64,000 nt of DNA from Sphingopyxis terrae subsp. terrae NBRC 15098. GTDB taxonomy: Bacteria; Pseudomonadota; Alphaproteobacteria; Sphingomonadales; Sphingomonadaceae. Both the position numbers and the translations under genes were made by a program. Under the pieces are notes generated by a model that had not been told where the DNA came from, searched no databases, and worked only from the letters and a program-made list of their open reading frames with translations. This document shows, in pieces, positions 18,372 through 25,815 of this stretch. Numbering within the stretch: position 1 is the stretch's first letter; every line of letters begins with the position of its first letter. The stretch lies in assembly GCF_001610975.1 (NCBI RefSeq), contig NZ_CP013342.1, forward strand, positions 620,001 to 684,000, given 5' to 3'.

Positions 18372-19865
18372 ATGAGTGCATTCGGACGCCGTCCCGGAAC
18401 CGCAGGCCGCCCCGCCTTTGGCGTGGCCAAGCCGATGCAGGCTGGCCCCGGCATGGCCGGCGGCGCGCAATTTCCTGCGATCGACACGCCGGCCGCCGAG
18501 GCACCCCCGCCGCCGTCGAACCTGAGCCCCGAAATGGAGGCGATGGAGCGGCTGAACCAGCGGTCGACTGCCGAGGCGATGGAGCCCGAAAAGGCGCAGG
18601 GCTTCGAAGCCAGCGTCCACAAAATCAAGGAACAGGTGCTGCCGCGCCTGCTCGAACGCGTCGATCCCGAGGCCGCGGCGACGCTGTCGAAGGACGAGCT
18701 AACCGAGGAATTCCGCCCGATCATCCTCGAAGTGCTCGCCGAGCTGCGCATCACGCTCAACCGCCGCGAGCAATTCGCGCTCGAAAAGGTGCTCGTCGAC
18801 GAATTGCTCGGCTTCGGCCCGCTCGAAGAGCTGCTCTCCGACCCCGACATCAGCGACATCATGGTCAACGGCCCGTATCAGACCTATGTCGAGCGCAAGG
18901 GCCAGCTCGTCATCGCACCGATCCAGTTCCGCGATGAACAGCATCTTTTCCAGATCGCCCAGCGCATCTGTAACCAGGTCGGCCGCCGCGTCGACCAGAC
19001 AACGCCGCTCGCCGACGCCCGTCTGAAGGACGGCAGCCGCGTCAACGTGATCGTGCCGCCGCTCTCGCTTCGCGGAACCGCGATCTCGATTCGTAAATTC
19101 TCGGCCAAGCCGATCACGCTCGACATGCTCTGTCAGTGGGGCGCGATGAGCCAGAAGATGTGCACCGCGCTGAAGATCGCAGGCGCGAGCCGGTTCAACA
19201 TCGTCATCTCGGGCGGTACGGGTTCGGGTAAGACGACGATGCTCAACGCGCTCTCCAAGATGATCGACCCCGGCGAGCGCGTGCTGACCATCGAGGATGC
19301 CGCCGAATTGCGGCTACAGCAGCCGCACTGGCTGCCGCTCGAAACGCGCCCCGCGAACCTTGAAGGCAACGGTGCCATTCACATGGGCGATCTCGTCAAG
19401 AACGCGCTGCGTATGCGTCCTGACCGCATCATCATGGGCGAAGTCCGCGGCGCGGAGTGTTTCGACCTCCTCGCCGCGATGAACACCGGTCACGACGGGT
19501 CGATGTGTACGCTGCACTCGAACAGCCCGCGCGAATGCCTTGGCCGTATGGAAAATATGGTGCTGATGGGCGACATCAAGATTCCGAAGGAAGCGATCTC
19601 GAAACAGATCGCCGACTCGGTCGACCTGATCGTCCAGATCAAGCGTCTGCGCGATGGCTCGCGCCGCGTGACCAACGTGACCGAGGTAATCGGCATGGAA
19701 GGCGACGTCATCGTCACCCAGGAATTGTTCAAGTTCGAATATTTGGACGAGGACAAGGACGGAAAGATCATCGGCGAATATCGCTCGATGGGCCTGCGTC
19801 CCTATACGCTGGAAAAGGCGCGCCAGTACGGCTTCGATCAGCCGTACCTCGAGGCCTGCCTGTAA
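18372..19865 (+). CDS. cpaF: CpaF/TadA family secretion ATPase
   Basis: 497-aa type II/IV secretion (Tad pilus) ATPase. An N-terminal Pro/Ala-rich segment is followed by the N domain and the motor: Walker A SGGTGSGKTT near residue 280, an Asp box and Walker B region RPDRIIMGEVRGAE, and the His box THSNS-like CTLHSNSP. CpaF normally powers Flp pilus assembly, but no other cpa/tad gene lies next to it. ATG 18372 follows GGAAGAAGC. A solitary copy could serve a pilus locus elsewhere. Confidence 0.92.
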   Translation: MSAFGRRPGTAGRPAFGVAKPMQAGPGMAGGAQFPAIDTPAAEAPPPPSNLSPEMEAMERLNQRSTAEAMEPEKAQGFEASVHKIKEQVLPRLLERVDPEAAATLSKDELTEEFRPIILEVLAELRITLNRREQFALEKVLVDELLGFGPLEELLSDPDISDIMVNGPYQTYVERKGQLVIAPIQFRDEQHLFQIAQRICNQVGRRVDQTTPLADARLKDGSRVNVIVPPLSLRGTAISIRKFSAKPITLDMLCQWGAMSQKMCTALKIAGASRFNIVISGGTGSGKTTMLNALSKMIDPGERVLTIEDAAELRLQQPHWLPLETRPANLEGNGAIHMGDLVKNALRMRPDRIIMGEVRGAECFDLLAAMNTGHDGSMCTLHSNSPRECLGRMENMVLMGDIKIPKEAISKQIADSVDLIVQIKRLRDGSRRVTNVTEVIGMEGDVIVTQELFKFEYLDEDKDGKIIGEYRSMGLRPYTLEKARQYGFDQPYLEACL

Positions 19866-19891
19866 ACTCCGCCTGCGGGGGGAGGTGACGC

Positions 19892-20077
19892 TTAGGGCTT
19901 GAGCGCCAGCGCCGCCGCTACGATCGCGACCGCTACGCTCACCAGCGCGATGCCGCGCCACGGCATGAAACCGACGTTGTCGACGTCGTGGCGATTGCGG
20001 CGGCGCCACTCGGCGAGTTCGGCGACACCGAACAGGATCGCAGCAGTTACGCTCACCGACAGCATCGACACTTGCAT
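19892..20077 (-). CDS. Small two-helix membrane protein
   Basis: 61 aa. Hydrophobic segments lie at about residues 4-20 and 40-58, joined by a charged loop with EWRRRNRHDVDNVGF. No family recognised. It faces the methyltransferase gene divergently. Coding status rests on membrane-protein composition and position only. Confidence 0.55.
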   Translation of the reverse strand: MQVSMLSVSVTAAILFGVAELAEWRRRNRHDVDNVGFMPWRGIALVSVAVAIVAAALALKP

Positions 20078-20139
20078 TGACGCTCAACCCTTCGCAAACA
20101 GGGGATCTTCCCCCCCCCCCCCAGTGACGAGGTGCCGAT

Positions 20140-20982
20140 ATGCGTTCGCTTCCGATTATTGCAACCGCTCTTCTTGCCGCCACCGCTCCGGCGTTCGCGA
20201 TGGCCGATCCGCACGCCGGACATGGCGATCATGGTGCACACGGTGCCGCGCCGGACGGCGCGATCGCCGCAGCGGTGGCGGCGCCGACCCGCACCCCCGC
20301 CAACGTCGCGCGCGACGCGGCGCGCCATCCCGCCGAAACGCTAGCCTTCTTCGGCGTGAAGCCGGGCGATACGGTCGTCGAGCTGTGGCCGGGCGGCGGC
20401 TGGTATACCGAGATTCTGGCGCCGCTGACCCAAAGCGGTGGCGGCACGCTCTATGCCGCGGCCCCGTGGGAGCGCGGGCTGAATACGGTCCGCAAATGGC
20501 AGGAGGCCAAGCCCGACGCCTATGGCGCGGTCAAGCTCGCCGAATTTCCTGCAACCGGTGCCGGACCCAAAGTGCCCGACGGCAGCGCCGACGTGGTGCT
20601 GACCTTTCGCAACGTCCACAACTGGCGCTTCGGCGGCATGGACAAGACCGCCGAAGCATTCCAGCAAATCTATGCGATGCTGAAGCCCGGCGGCGTACTC
20701 GGCGTCGTCGACCACCGCCTGCCCGAGGGGATGGATTCGGCACTCGAGGAAAAGAGCGGCTATATGAAGCGCTCGTCGGTCGTCGCCTTTGCCGAAGCCG
20801 CCGGCTTCACGCTGGCGGGCGAAAGCGAGGTCAACGCCAACCCCCGGGACACGCACGATTATGAAAAGGGCGTGTGGAGCCTGCCGCCGACGCTGACCAA
20901 CAAGGATATCGACCGCGAAAAATATGTCGCGATCGGCGAATCGGACCGCATGACGCTGAAGTTCGTGAAGCCGGCAAGCTGA
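20140..20982 (+). CDS. Exported class I SAM-dependent methyltransferase-like protein
   Basis: 280 aa with an N-terminal signal peptide ending around AFAMA (residue ~22) and then a His-rich stretch (DPHAGHGDHGAHG). The SAM-binding region follows: VVELWPGGGWYTEIL (motif I) and DVVLTFRNVHNW, with YAMLKPGGVLGVVDHRL as a later motif. The protein is predicted to be periplasmic, an unusual place for a SAM enzyme, so the activity is uncertain. A 13-C homopolymer (20110-20122) lies 18 bases before the start. Confidence 0.8.
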   Translation: MRSLPIIATALLAATAPAFAMADPHAGHGDHGAHGAAPDGAIAAAVAAPTRTPANVARDAARHPAETLAFFGVKPGDTVVELWPGGGWYTEILAPLTQSGGGTLYAAAPWERGLNTVRKWQEAKPDAYGAVKLAEFPATGAGPKVPDGSADVVLTFRNVHNWRFGGMDKTAEAFQQIYAMLKPGGVLGVVDHRLPEGMDSALEEKSGYMKRSSVVAFAEAAGFTLAGESEVNANPRDTHDYEKGVWSLPPTLTNKDIDREKYVAIGESDRMTLKFVKPAS

Positions 20983-21752
20983 GCAAGCCGCTCGAAACGA
21001 TCGACCCCGCGCTGCTGCTCAGCGCCTATGCGCAGGGGATATTCCCGATGGCCGACGGGGCGGACGACCCGTCGGTCCATTGGGTCGAACCGCGGCTGCG
21101 CGCGATCCTGCCGCTCGATGGCTTTCACCTGTCGCGCAGCCTGCGCAAGCTGCTGCTCGCCGAACGTTTCCGCGTCACCACCGACACCGCCTTTCCCGCG
21201 ATGACGGCGCTGTGCGCCGAAGCCGCCGACGACCGGCCGACGACGTGGATCAACCCGGTGATCCGTGCGAGCTACGAACGATTGTTCCGCATGGGCCATG
21301 CCCATAGCGTCGAATGCTGGTACGACGGGGAGTTGGTCGGCGGCCTCTATGGCGTGTCGCTGGGGCGCGCCTTTTTCGGCGAGTCGATGGTCAGCCGGAT
21401 GCGCGACGCCTCGAAAATCGCGCTCGCGCATCTCGTCGCGCGGCTCAGTGCCGGGGGCTTCGAGCTGCTCGATTGCCAGTTCATGACGCCGCACCTCGCC
21501 AGCCTGGGCGCGATCGAAATGCCCCAGGCCGCCTATCTCGCGCGGCTTTACTCGGTGCTGTCGGGGGCCGGCGATGCGGCCTTGGGCGCCGCCGCGGGAG
21601 CGGCCGGAGCCGGAGTACCCTCGCCGCCATTCCCGGCGGGCGACTGGTCGGCGCTCGATGCCTTGGGCGCCGATACTGCCTTGGGCGCGGAGCGCGCGAC
21701 GGGTTCGCCGCCCGGATATGTCATCGCACAGCTTTTGACGAAGACATCATAG
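20979..21752 (+). CDS. aat: Leucyl/phenylalanyl-tRNA--protein transferase
   Basis: N-end-rule enzyme that adds Leu or Phe to N-terminal Lys/Arg of substrates for ClpS-ClpAP degradation. The conserved core is plain: LLLSAYAQGIFPMA, VHWVEPRLRAILPLDGFH, VECWYDGELVGGLYGVSLG, FFGESMVSR and FELLDCQFMTPHL. The homologous region begins right at the end of the methyltransferase gene and has no ATG, GTG or TTG there. Either a CTG at 20979, overlapping the upstream TGA as CTGA, or an in-frame GTG at 20874 (109-base overlap) must start it. The 3' end overlaps the DUF2155 gene by 205 bases. Confidence 0.88.
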   Translation: MSKPLETIDPALLLSAYAQGIFPMADGADDPSVHWVEPRLRAILPLDGFHLSRSLRKLLLAERFRVTTDTAFPAMTALCAEAADDRPTTWINPVIRASYERLFRMGHAHSVECWYDGELVGGLYGVSLGRAFFGESMVSRMRDASKIALAHLVARLSAGGFELLDCQFMTPHLASLGAIEMPQAAYLARLYSVLSGAGDAALGAAAGAAGAGVPSPPFPAGDWSALDALGADTALGAERATGSPPGYVIAQLLTKTS

Positions 21753-22189
21753 ATCGGGTGCTGGATCACATTGCGCTCGGGGCGTTCCTTGAACACCCAG
21801 CCCGAAAAGACGCGATACCATTTATTGTCGCGCTGATCCTGCACCGACAATTGCACGAAGGCGCCGGTTTCGGGGGGATCTTCCCACGGCGCCGTCTGTT
21901 CGCAGGCGCGCAGGCGAACGATCGCGCGGCCGACACGCGCGGTATCGCCCGGCTTCATCGTCAGATCCTGCACCAGCCCGTTGCGCTTGTTGAGCAGGCC
22001 CACCACTGCAACGCGTTCGGCCATCGGGGTCGCGCCTTCGATCCCGCCGACTTCCTGCGGCACGGTTTCGGACTTGGCGATCTGCGGGATGTTGCTCGTC
22101 GTCTTGGTCTGGTTGCCGCGATCGCAGCCGGCCAGCGTCGTCGCCGCGAGCAGCGCGATCAGCGCGGAACGGAAAAGCGGCGTCGCCAC
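21548..22189 (-). CDS. DUF2155 domain lipoprotein
   Basis: 213 aa when started at GTG 22189. The N-terminus is then a lipoprotein signal (lipobox LAGC near residue 19). The DUF2155 core follows: TVPQEVGGIEGATPMAERVAV ... ARVGRAIVRLRACE ... YRVFSGWVFKERPERNVIQHPIYDVFVKSC. After the conserved domain there is a ~45-residue Ala/Pro/Ser tail, and this tail is the part that lies antisense to the end of aat. The start lies 5 bases after the NDUFA12 stop. Function unknown; conserved in alphaproteobacteria. Confidence 0.85.
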   Translation of the reverse strand: MATPLFRSALIALLAATTLAGCDRGNQTKTTSNIPQIAKSETVPQEVGGIEGATPMAERVAVVGLLNKRNGLVQDLTMKPGDTARVGRAIVRLRACEQTAPWEDPPETGAFVQLSVQDQRDNKWYRVFSGWVFKERPERNVIQHPIYDVFVKSCAMTYPGGEPVARSAPKAVSAPKASSADQSPAGNGGEGTPAPAAPAAAPKAASPAPDSTE

Positions 22190-22194
22190 GGCGC

Positions 22195-22581
22195 TCAGTC
22201 GGCGCCGGGCCGCCAGGCCTCGTAATCGCCAGTCGCGGCGGCGCGATGCCCGCCGCGTTCGAGCGCGCCGGCGGGGCGATAGGCACCCAGGCTGCCGGTC
22301 AGATTTGCAGTCGGCTCGGCGAGCCAGGGGCGTGGCGCGGGCAGCACGTCGGACGGCAGTTCGTCGAAGGTGCCGTGCAGCCAGCCGTGCCATTCGGGCG
22401 GCACGCGGCTCGCGTCGTTCGATCCCTTGTAGAGCACCCAGCGGCGCTTGCCGTCGCGCGACCGGAAATAGCGGTTGCCAAGGCCGTCCTCGCCTACCTG
22501 CTCGCCATTTTTCCAGCTGCTCAGCAGCGTGCCGACGGTCGCGCCGTCCCACCAGGTGAAAATCTTGCCCAAGATGCTCAT
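22195..22581 (-). CDS. NADH:ubiquinone oxidoreductase NDUFA12-family subunit
   Basis: 128 aa, accessory subunit of complex I shared by alphaproteobacteria and mitochondria (B17.2). Signature pieces: FTWWDGATVGTLL, VGEDGLGNRYF, RRWVLYKG and VPPEWHGWLH. ATG 22581 is preferred to the upstream ATG at 22602, which lacks conserved sequence. Followed directly by the DUF2155 gene, the usual alphaproteobacterial pairing. Confidence 0.93.
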   Translation of the reverse strand: MSILGKIFTWWDGATVGTLLSSWKNGEQVGEDGLGNRYFRSRDGKRRWVLYKGSNDASRVPPEWHGWLHGTFDELPSDVLPAPRPWLAEPTANLTGSLGAYRPAGALERGGHRAAATGDYEAWRPGAD

Positions 22582-22663
22582 GGCGGTGGCGTTTACAGGC
22601 AAGCGTGCGGGCTTCGCAAGCGGTCTTTGGCGAAAAGCGGCGCCATTAGCGCCTGCCCCGCCC

Positions 22664-23128
22664 CTACTTTGCGTCCTGCCACGTCACCTTCGCGCTTTCA
22701 TCGATCCCCAGCTTCGCCGCGGTACCGCCCGCCAGCTCGAGCACCGCCGCCACTTCGCCGCCGCTGACGACGGGATCGAGCGATTCGGGGATGGCGTTTT
22801 CGGCGATCCGGTCGATGCTGCCGTCGGCGCGCACGAAGATCATGTCGAGCGGGATCAGCGTGTCCTTCATCCAGAAATTGGCGATCTTCGGCTTGGCGAA
22901 CGGAAACAGCATGCCGCCATCGGCGGGCAGCGACGTGCGGAACATCAGCCCCTTTTCCTGTTCGGCCTCGGTTCGCGCGACCTCGACGCGAAAGCGGTGG
23001 GTGGTGCCCGCCATCGCGATGATCAGCGGCACCGTCGCCTCGGCGCCGGCTTCGGCCTCGGCGCCCTTGTCGCAGCCCGCGACGGGTAGCGCGAGCGCCA
23101 GGATGAGGGCGGTCAGCATGGCTCGCAT
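22664..23128 (-). CDS. DUF192 family lipoprotein
   Basis: 154 aa from ATG 23128, which has AAGGAG at suitable spacing; the ATG at 23134 touches the ribosome site. Lipobox VAGC lies near residue 19. The conserved DUF192 signature is present: EQEKGLMFRTSLPADGGMLFPF and FWMKDTLIPLDMIFV. Role unknown; exported. Confidence 0.9.
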   Translation of the reverse strand: MRAMLTALILALALPVAGCDKGAEAEAGAEATVPLIIAMAGTTHRFRVEVARTEAEQEKGLMFRTSLPADGGMLFPFAKPKIANFWMKDTLIPLDMIFVRADGSIDRIAENAIPESLDPVVSGGEVAAVLELAGGTAAKLGIDESAKVTWQDAK

Positions 23129-23202
23129 CGGCATCTCCTTGTCGACTTTCTGGTCGCCTTCTTGTCGCCGGTCTCGGGGTACCGGACGTTCAGCGCCGCT
23201 GC

Positions 23203-23775
23203 CTAATCGAGCGCCACCTCGGCGTCCAGCGCGGCCAGCGCCGCCGCGTCCCCCGGCGGGACAGCGAGGATGCGCCGCGCGAGCGCCGGCGAATGGCCGG
23301 CGCGCGCGAAGGCGGCCATCTGGCGCTCGCGCTGCGCGGGATCGTCGAGCGGCTGGCGCGCGAACGGACCGAAGCGGCGGCGACGCGCAAATCCGAGGGC
23401 TGAAGCCATCGCCGCGCCCTCGGCGGCGTCGATCGCCTCGCCCGCATCCGCTTCGTCGATGCCGTCGACGAAAAGCTGCGCGCGCACGCGCCGCGCGCCC
23501 AGCCCGCGCCGCGTCATCGCGGCGCCGCGCATCGCGGCGTATTGCCGGTCATCAAGGTAGCGCAGCCGCTCCATACGGTCGGCGATCGCGTCGCAAGCGG
23601 CACGCGGATCGGCCGCATCGGTCCATTCGGCCTCGCGCTGCTTGCGCCCCAGATAGCGCAGCAATTTCGCCCGGCTGGTGGCGAATCGCGCCACATAGGC
23701 GAGCGCCAATTCGTCGAGTCGCGATGCGTCGAGCGGCTTTTTGCTTCGGTCGGAAGGAGTGCGGCGGTTGGCCAT
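23203..23775 (-). CDS. recX: RecX family regulatory protein
   Basis: 190 aa, three-helix-repeat protein resembling RecX, which binds RecA filaments and limits their activity. LDELALAYVARFATSRAKLLRYLGRK and RLRYLDDRQYAAM ... RRGLGARRVRAQL are the characteristic repeats. recA is not adjacent. First gene of a minus-strand group continuing into DUF192, NDUFA12 and DUF2155. Confidence 0.82.
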   Translation of the reverse strand: MANRRTPSDRSKKPLDASRLDELALAYVARFATSRAKLLRYLGRKQREAEWTDAADPRAACDAIADRMERLRYLDDRQYAAMRGAAMTRRGLGARRVRAQLFVDGIDEADAGEAIDAAEGAAMASALGFARRRRFGPFARQPLDDPAQRERQMAAFARAGHSPALARRILAVPPGDAAALAALDAEVALD

Positions 23776-23912
23776 ATGCCATGTTTATGCCACAGTCGGG
23801 TCCGATTGAGAACGATCAGAGCCCCTATGCCCGGCGGAAAGCCCGGAAAAATGGGCGATTATGTTCAAACAGTCAGGGATCGCGCACGCTCATCATGGCA
23901 CCGGAAGATGAC

Positions 23913-25709
23913 ATGCTTGTTGCCGCATCCCCCGTTTCCCGGGATTCGACACCCCTTATGACCGAAAATTCCGCTCCTGCGGTGGAGGCGCTTGTCCCCA
24001 CCCCGACCGAATGCGCCCAGCCGCGCCGCTTTTCGAACTTCGCCACCGTCGGCGAAGCGCTCGACTATGCCGCCGCGGGTACGCGCGGGCTCAATTTTCA
24101 CGATCCGCGCGGGCGCCTGATCCGCCCCTATCCCTATAGCGAGCTCAAGGCCGATGCGCTCGAGGCTGCCTATCGCCTCGTGGCGGCGGGGGTACAGCCC
24201 GGCGACCGCATCGCGCTGGTCGCCGAAACCGGCGCCGAATTTGCCGCGCTGTTCTTCGGCACCATCTATGCCGGCGCCTGGCCGGTGCCGCTGCCGCTGC
24301 CGACCAGCTTCGGCGGGCGCGATTCCTATGTCGGACAGCTTGTCGTCCAGCTCACGAGCTGCGACCCCAAGATGCTGTTCTTCCCGCCGGAAATCGCCGC
24401 CATGGCGACCGAAGCCGCCGAACAGCGCGGCGTCCAGCCGATGGACTGGAGCGAATTTGCGGCGCGCCCGGCCCCCGTCGCGGACCTGCCGGAACAGAAG
24501 CCCGACGAAACCTGCTATCTGCAATATAGCAGTGGCTCGACGCGCTTCCCGCACGGGGTCGCCGTCACCCATGCGGCACTGCTCAACAATCTCGCGGCGC
24601 ACGCGCACGGAATGGAATTGCGGGACAGCGACCGCTGCATTTCGTGGCTGCCCTGGTATCACGACATGGGGCTCGTCGGCTGCTTCCTGTCGCCGGTCGC
24701 GAACCAGGTCTCGGTCGACTATCTGAAGACCGAGGATTTCGCCCGCCGTCCGCTCGCCTGGCTCGATCTCATCAGCCGGAACAGCGGCACGACGCTCAGC
24801 TATTCGCCGACCTTCGGCTACGACATCTGCGCGCGCCGTATTTCCAGTCAGACGCATGTCGCCGACCGCTTCGACCTGTCGCGTTGGCGCGTCGCCGGCA
24901 ACGGCGCCGACATGATCCGCCCCGACGTGATGCAAAGCTTCGTCGACGCCTTCGCCGACGCGGGTTTCAAGGCGAGCGCTTTTCTGCCGAGCTACGGCCT
25001 CGCCGAAGCGACGCTGGCGGTCAGCATCATGCCGCCGGGCGAGGGGATCGTCGTCGAACTGGTCGAGGAAACCGAATTGTCGGGGGCCAGCGGCGACGCC
25101 GGACGTCCGACCCGCTACCGCGCGATCGTCAATTGCGGCCGCGCGGTGCGCGACATGACGATCGAGGTTCGCGACGAGGACGGCAATATCCTTCCCGACC
25201 AGACCGTCGGCAAGGTGTGGTGCACCGGCCCGTCGCTGATGACCGGCTATTATCGCGATCCCGAATCGACCGCCGCCTGCATGAAGGACGGCTGGCTCGA
25301 TACCGGCGATATGGGTTATCTGTCAGATGGTTACATCTATATCGTCGGCCGCGCCAAGGACATGATCATCATCAACGGCAAGAATCACTGGCCGCAGGAT
25401 ATCGAATGGGCGGTCGAACAATTGCCGGGCTTTAAGTCGGGCGACATCGCCGCCTTCGCGATCACCACGCCGGGCGGTGAAGAGACGCCGGCGGTGCTCG
25501 TCCAATGCCGCACCAGTGACGAAAAGGAACGCGCGGCGCTGCACGAAACGATCCGCGACCGGGTCCGCGCGATCACCGGCATGAACTGCCTCGTCGAGCT
25601 GATCCCGCCGCGCACGCTGCCGCGAACCAGCTCGGGCAAGCTCAGCCGCTCGAAGGCGCGCGCGCAATATCTGGCGGGCGAGATCCAGCCCTTCCGGATC
25701 GCCGCCTGA
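23913..25709 (+). CDS. Fatty acyl-AMP ligase (FAAL / FadD32-like)
   Basis: 598-aa adenylating enzyme that activates fatty acids as acyl-AMP for transfer to an acyl carrier protein. Motifs: YLQYSSGSTRFPHGV (A3 phosphate loop) near residue 205, SWLPWYHDMGL, SYGLAEATLAV, WLDTGDMGY near 460 and SSGKLSRSKAR with the catalytic Lys near 575. HDMGLVG and the position of inserted sequence favour the FAAL subclass over acyl-CoA ligases. ATG 23913 has GGAAG at proper spacing; ATG 23895 is an alternative. No carrier protein or polyketide gene is nearby, so the product is unknown. A c-di-GMP protein follows. Confidence 0.88.
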   Translation: MLVAASPVSRDSTPLMTENSAPAVEALVPTPTECAQPRRFSNFATVGEALDYAAAGTRGLNFHDPRGRLIRPYPYSELKADALEAAYRLVAAGVQPGDRIALVAETGAEFAALFFGTIYAGAWPVPLPLPTSFGGRDSYVGQLVVQLTSCDPKMLFFPPEIAAMATEAAEQRGVQPMDWSEFAARPAPVADLPEQKPDETCYLQYSSGSTRFPHGVAVTHAALLNNLAAHAHGMELRDSDRCISWLPWYHDMGLVGCFLSPVANQVSVDYLKTEDFARRPLAWLDLISRNSGTTLSYSPTFGYDICARRISSQTHVADRFDLSRWRVAGNGADMIRPDVMQSFVDAFADAGFKASAFLPSYGLAEATLAVSIMPPGEGIVVELVEETELSGASGDAGRPTRYRAIVNCGRAVRDMTIEVRDEDGNILPDQTVGKVWCTGPSLMTGYYRDPESTAACMKDGWLDTGDMGYLSDGYIYIVGRAKDMIIINGKNHWPQDIEWAVEQLPGFKSGDIAAFAITTPGGEETPAVLVQCRTSDEKERAALHETIRDRVRAITGMNCLVELIPPRTLPRTSSGKLSRSKARAQYLAGEIQPFRIAA

Positions 25710-25815
25710 GCCGAACGGTGCGCAGCGCCAATTCTGTTCCGCGTCGGTACAGAAAATGCGACGAAGCGAAGCTCGCGGTTACTTTCGGGTAACCCGCTTT
25801 CGCTATGCAAGGGGC

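Noticed and set aside
20110..20122. Run of 13 C before the methyltransferase gene, possibly a phase-variation tract
   Set aside because: It lies upstream of the start and not in codons. It could change promoter spacing, but no promoter elements were seen around it, and such runs are also common assembly artefacts.
22791..23912. A 972-codon version of the acyl-AMP ligase extending through recX and DUF192
   Set aside because: The N-terminal ~370 codons are Arg/Ala-rich antisense to recX and the DUF192 gene; the enzyme domain begins after 23913.
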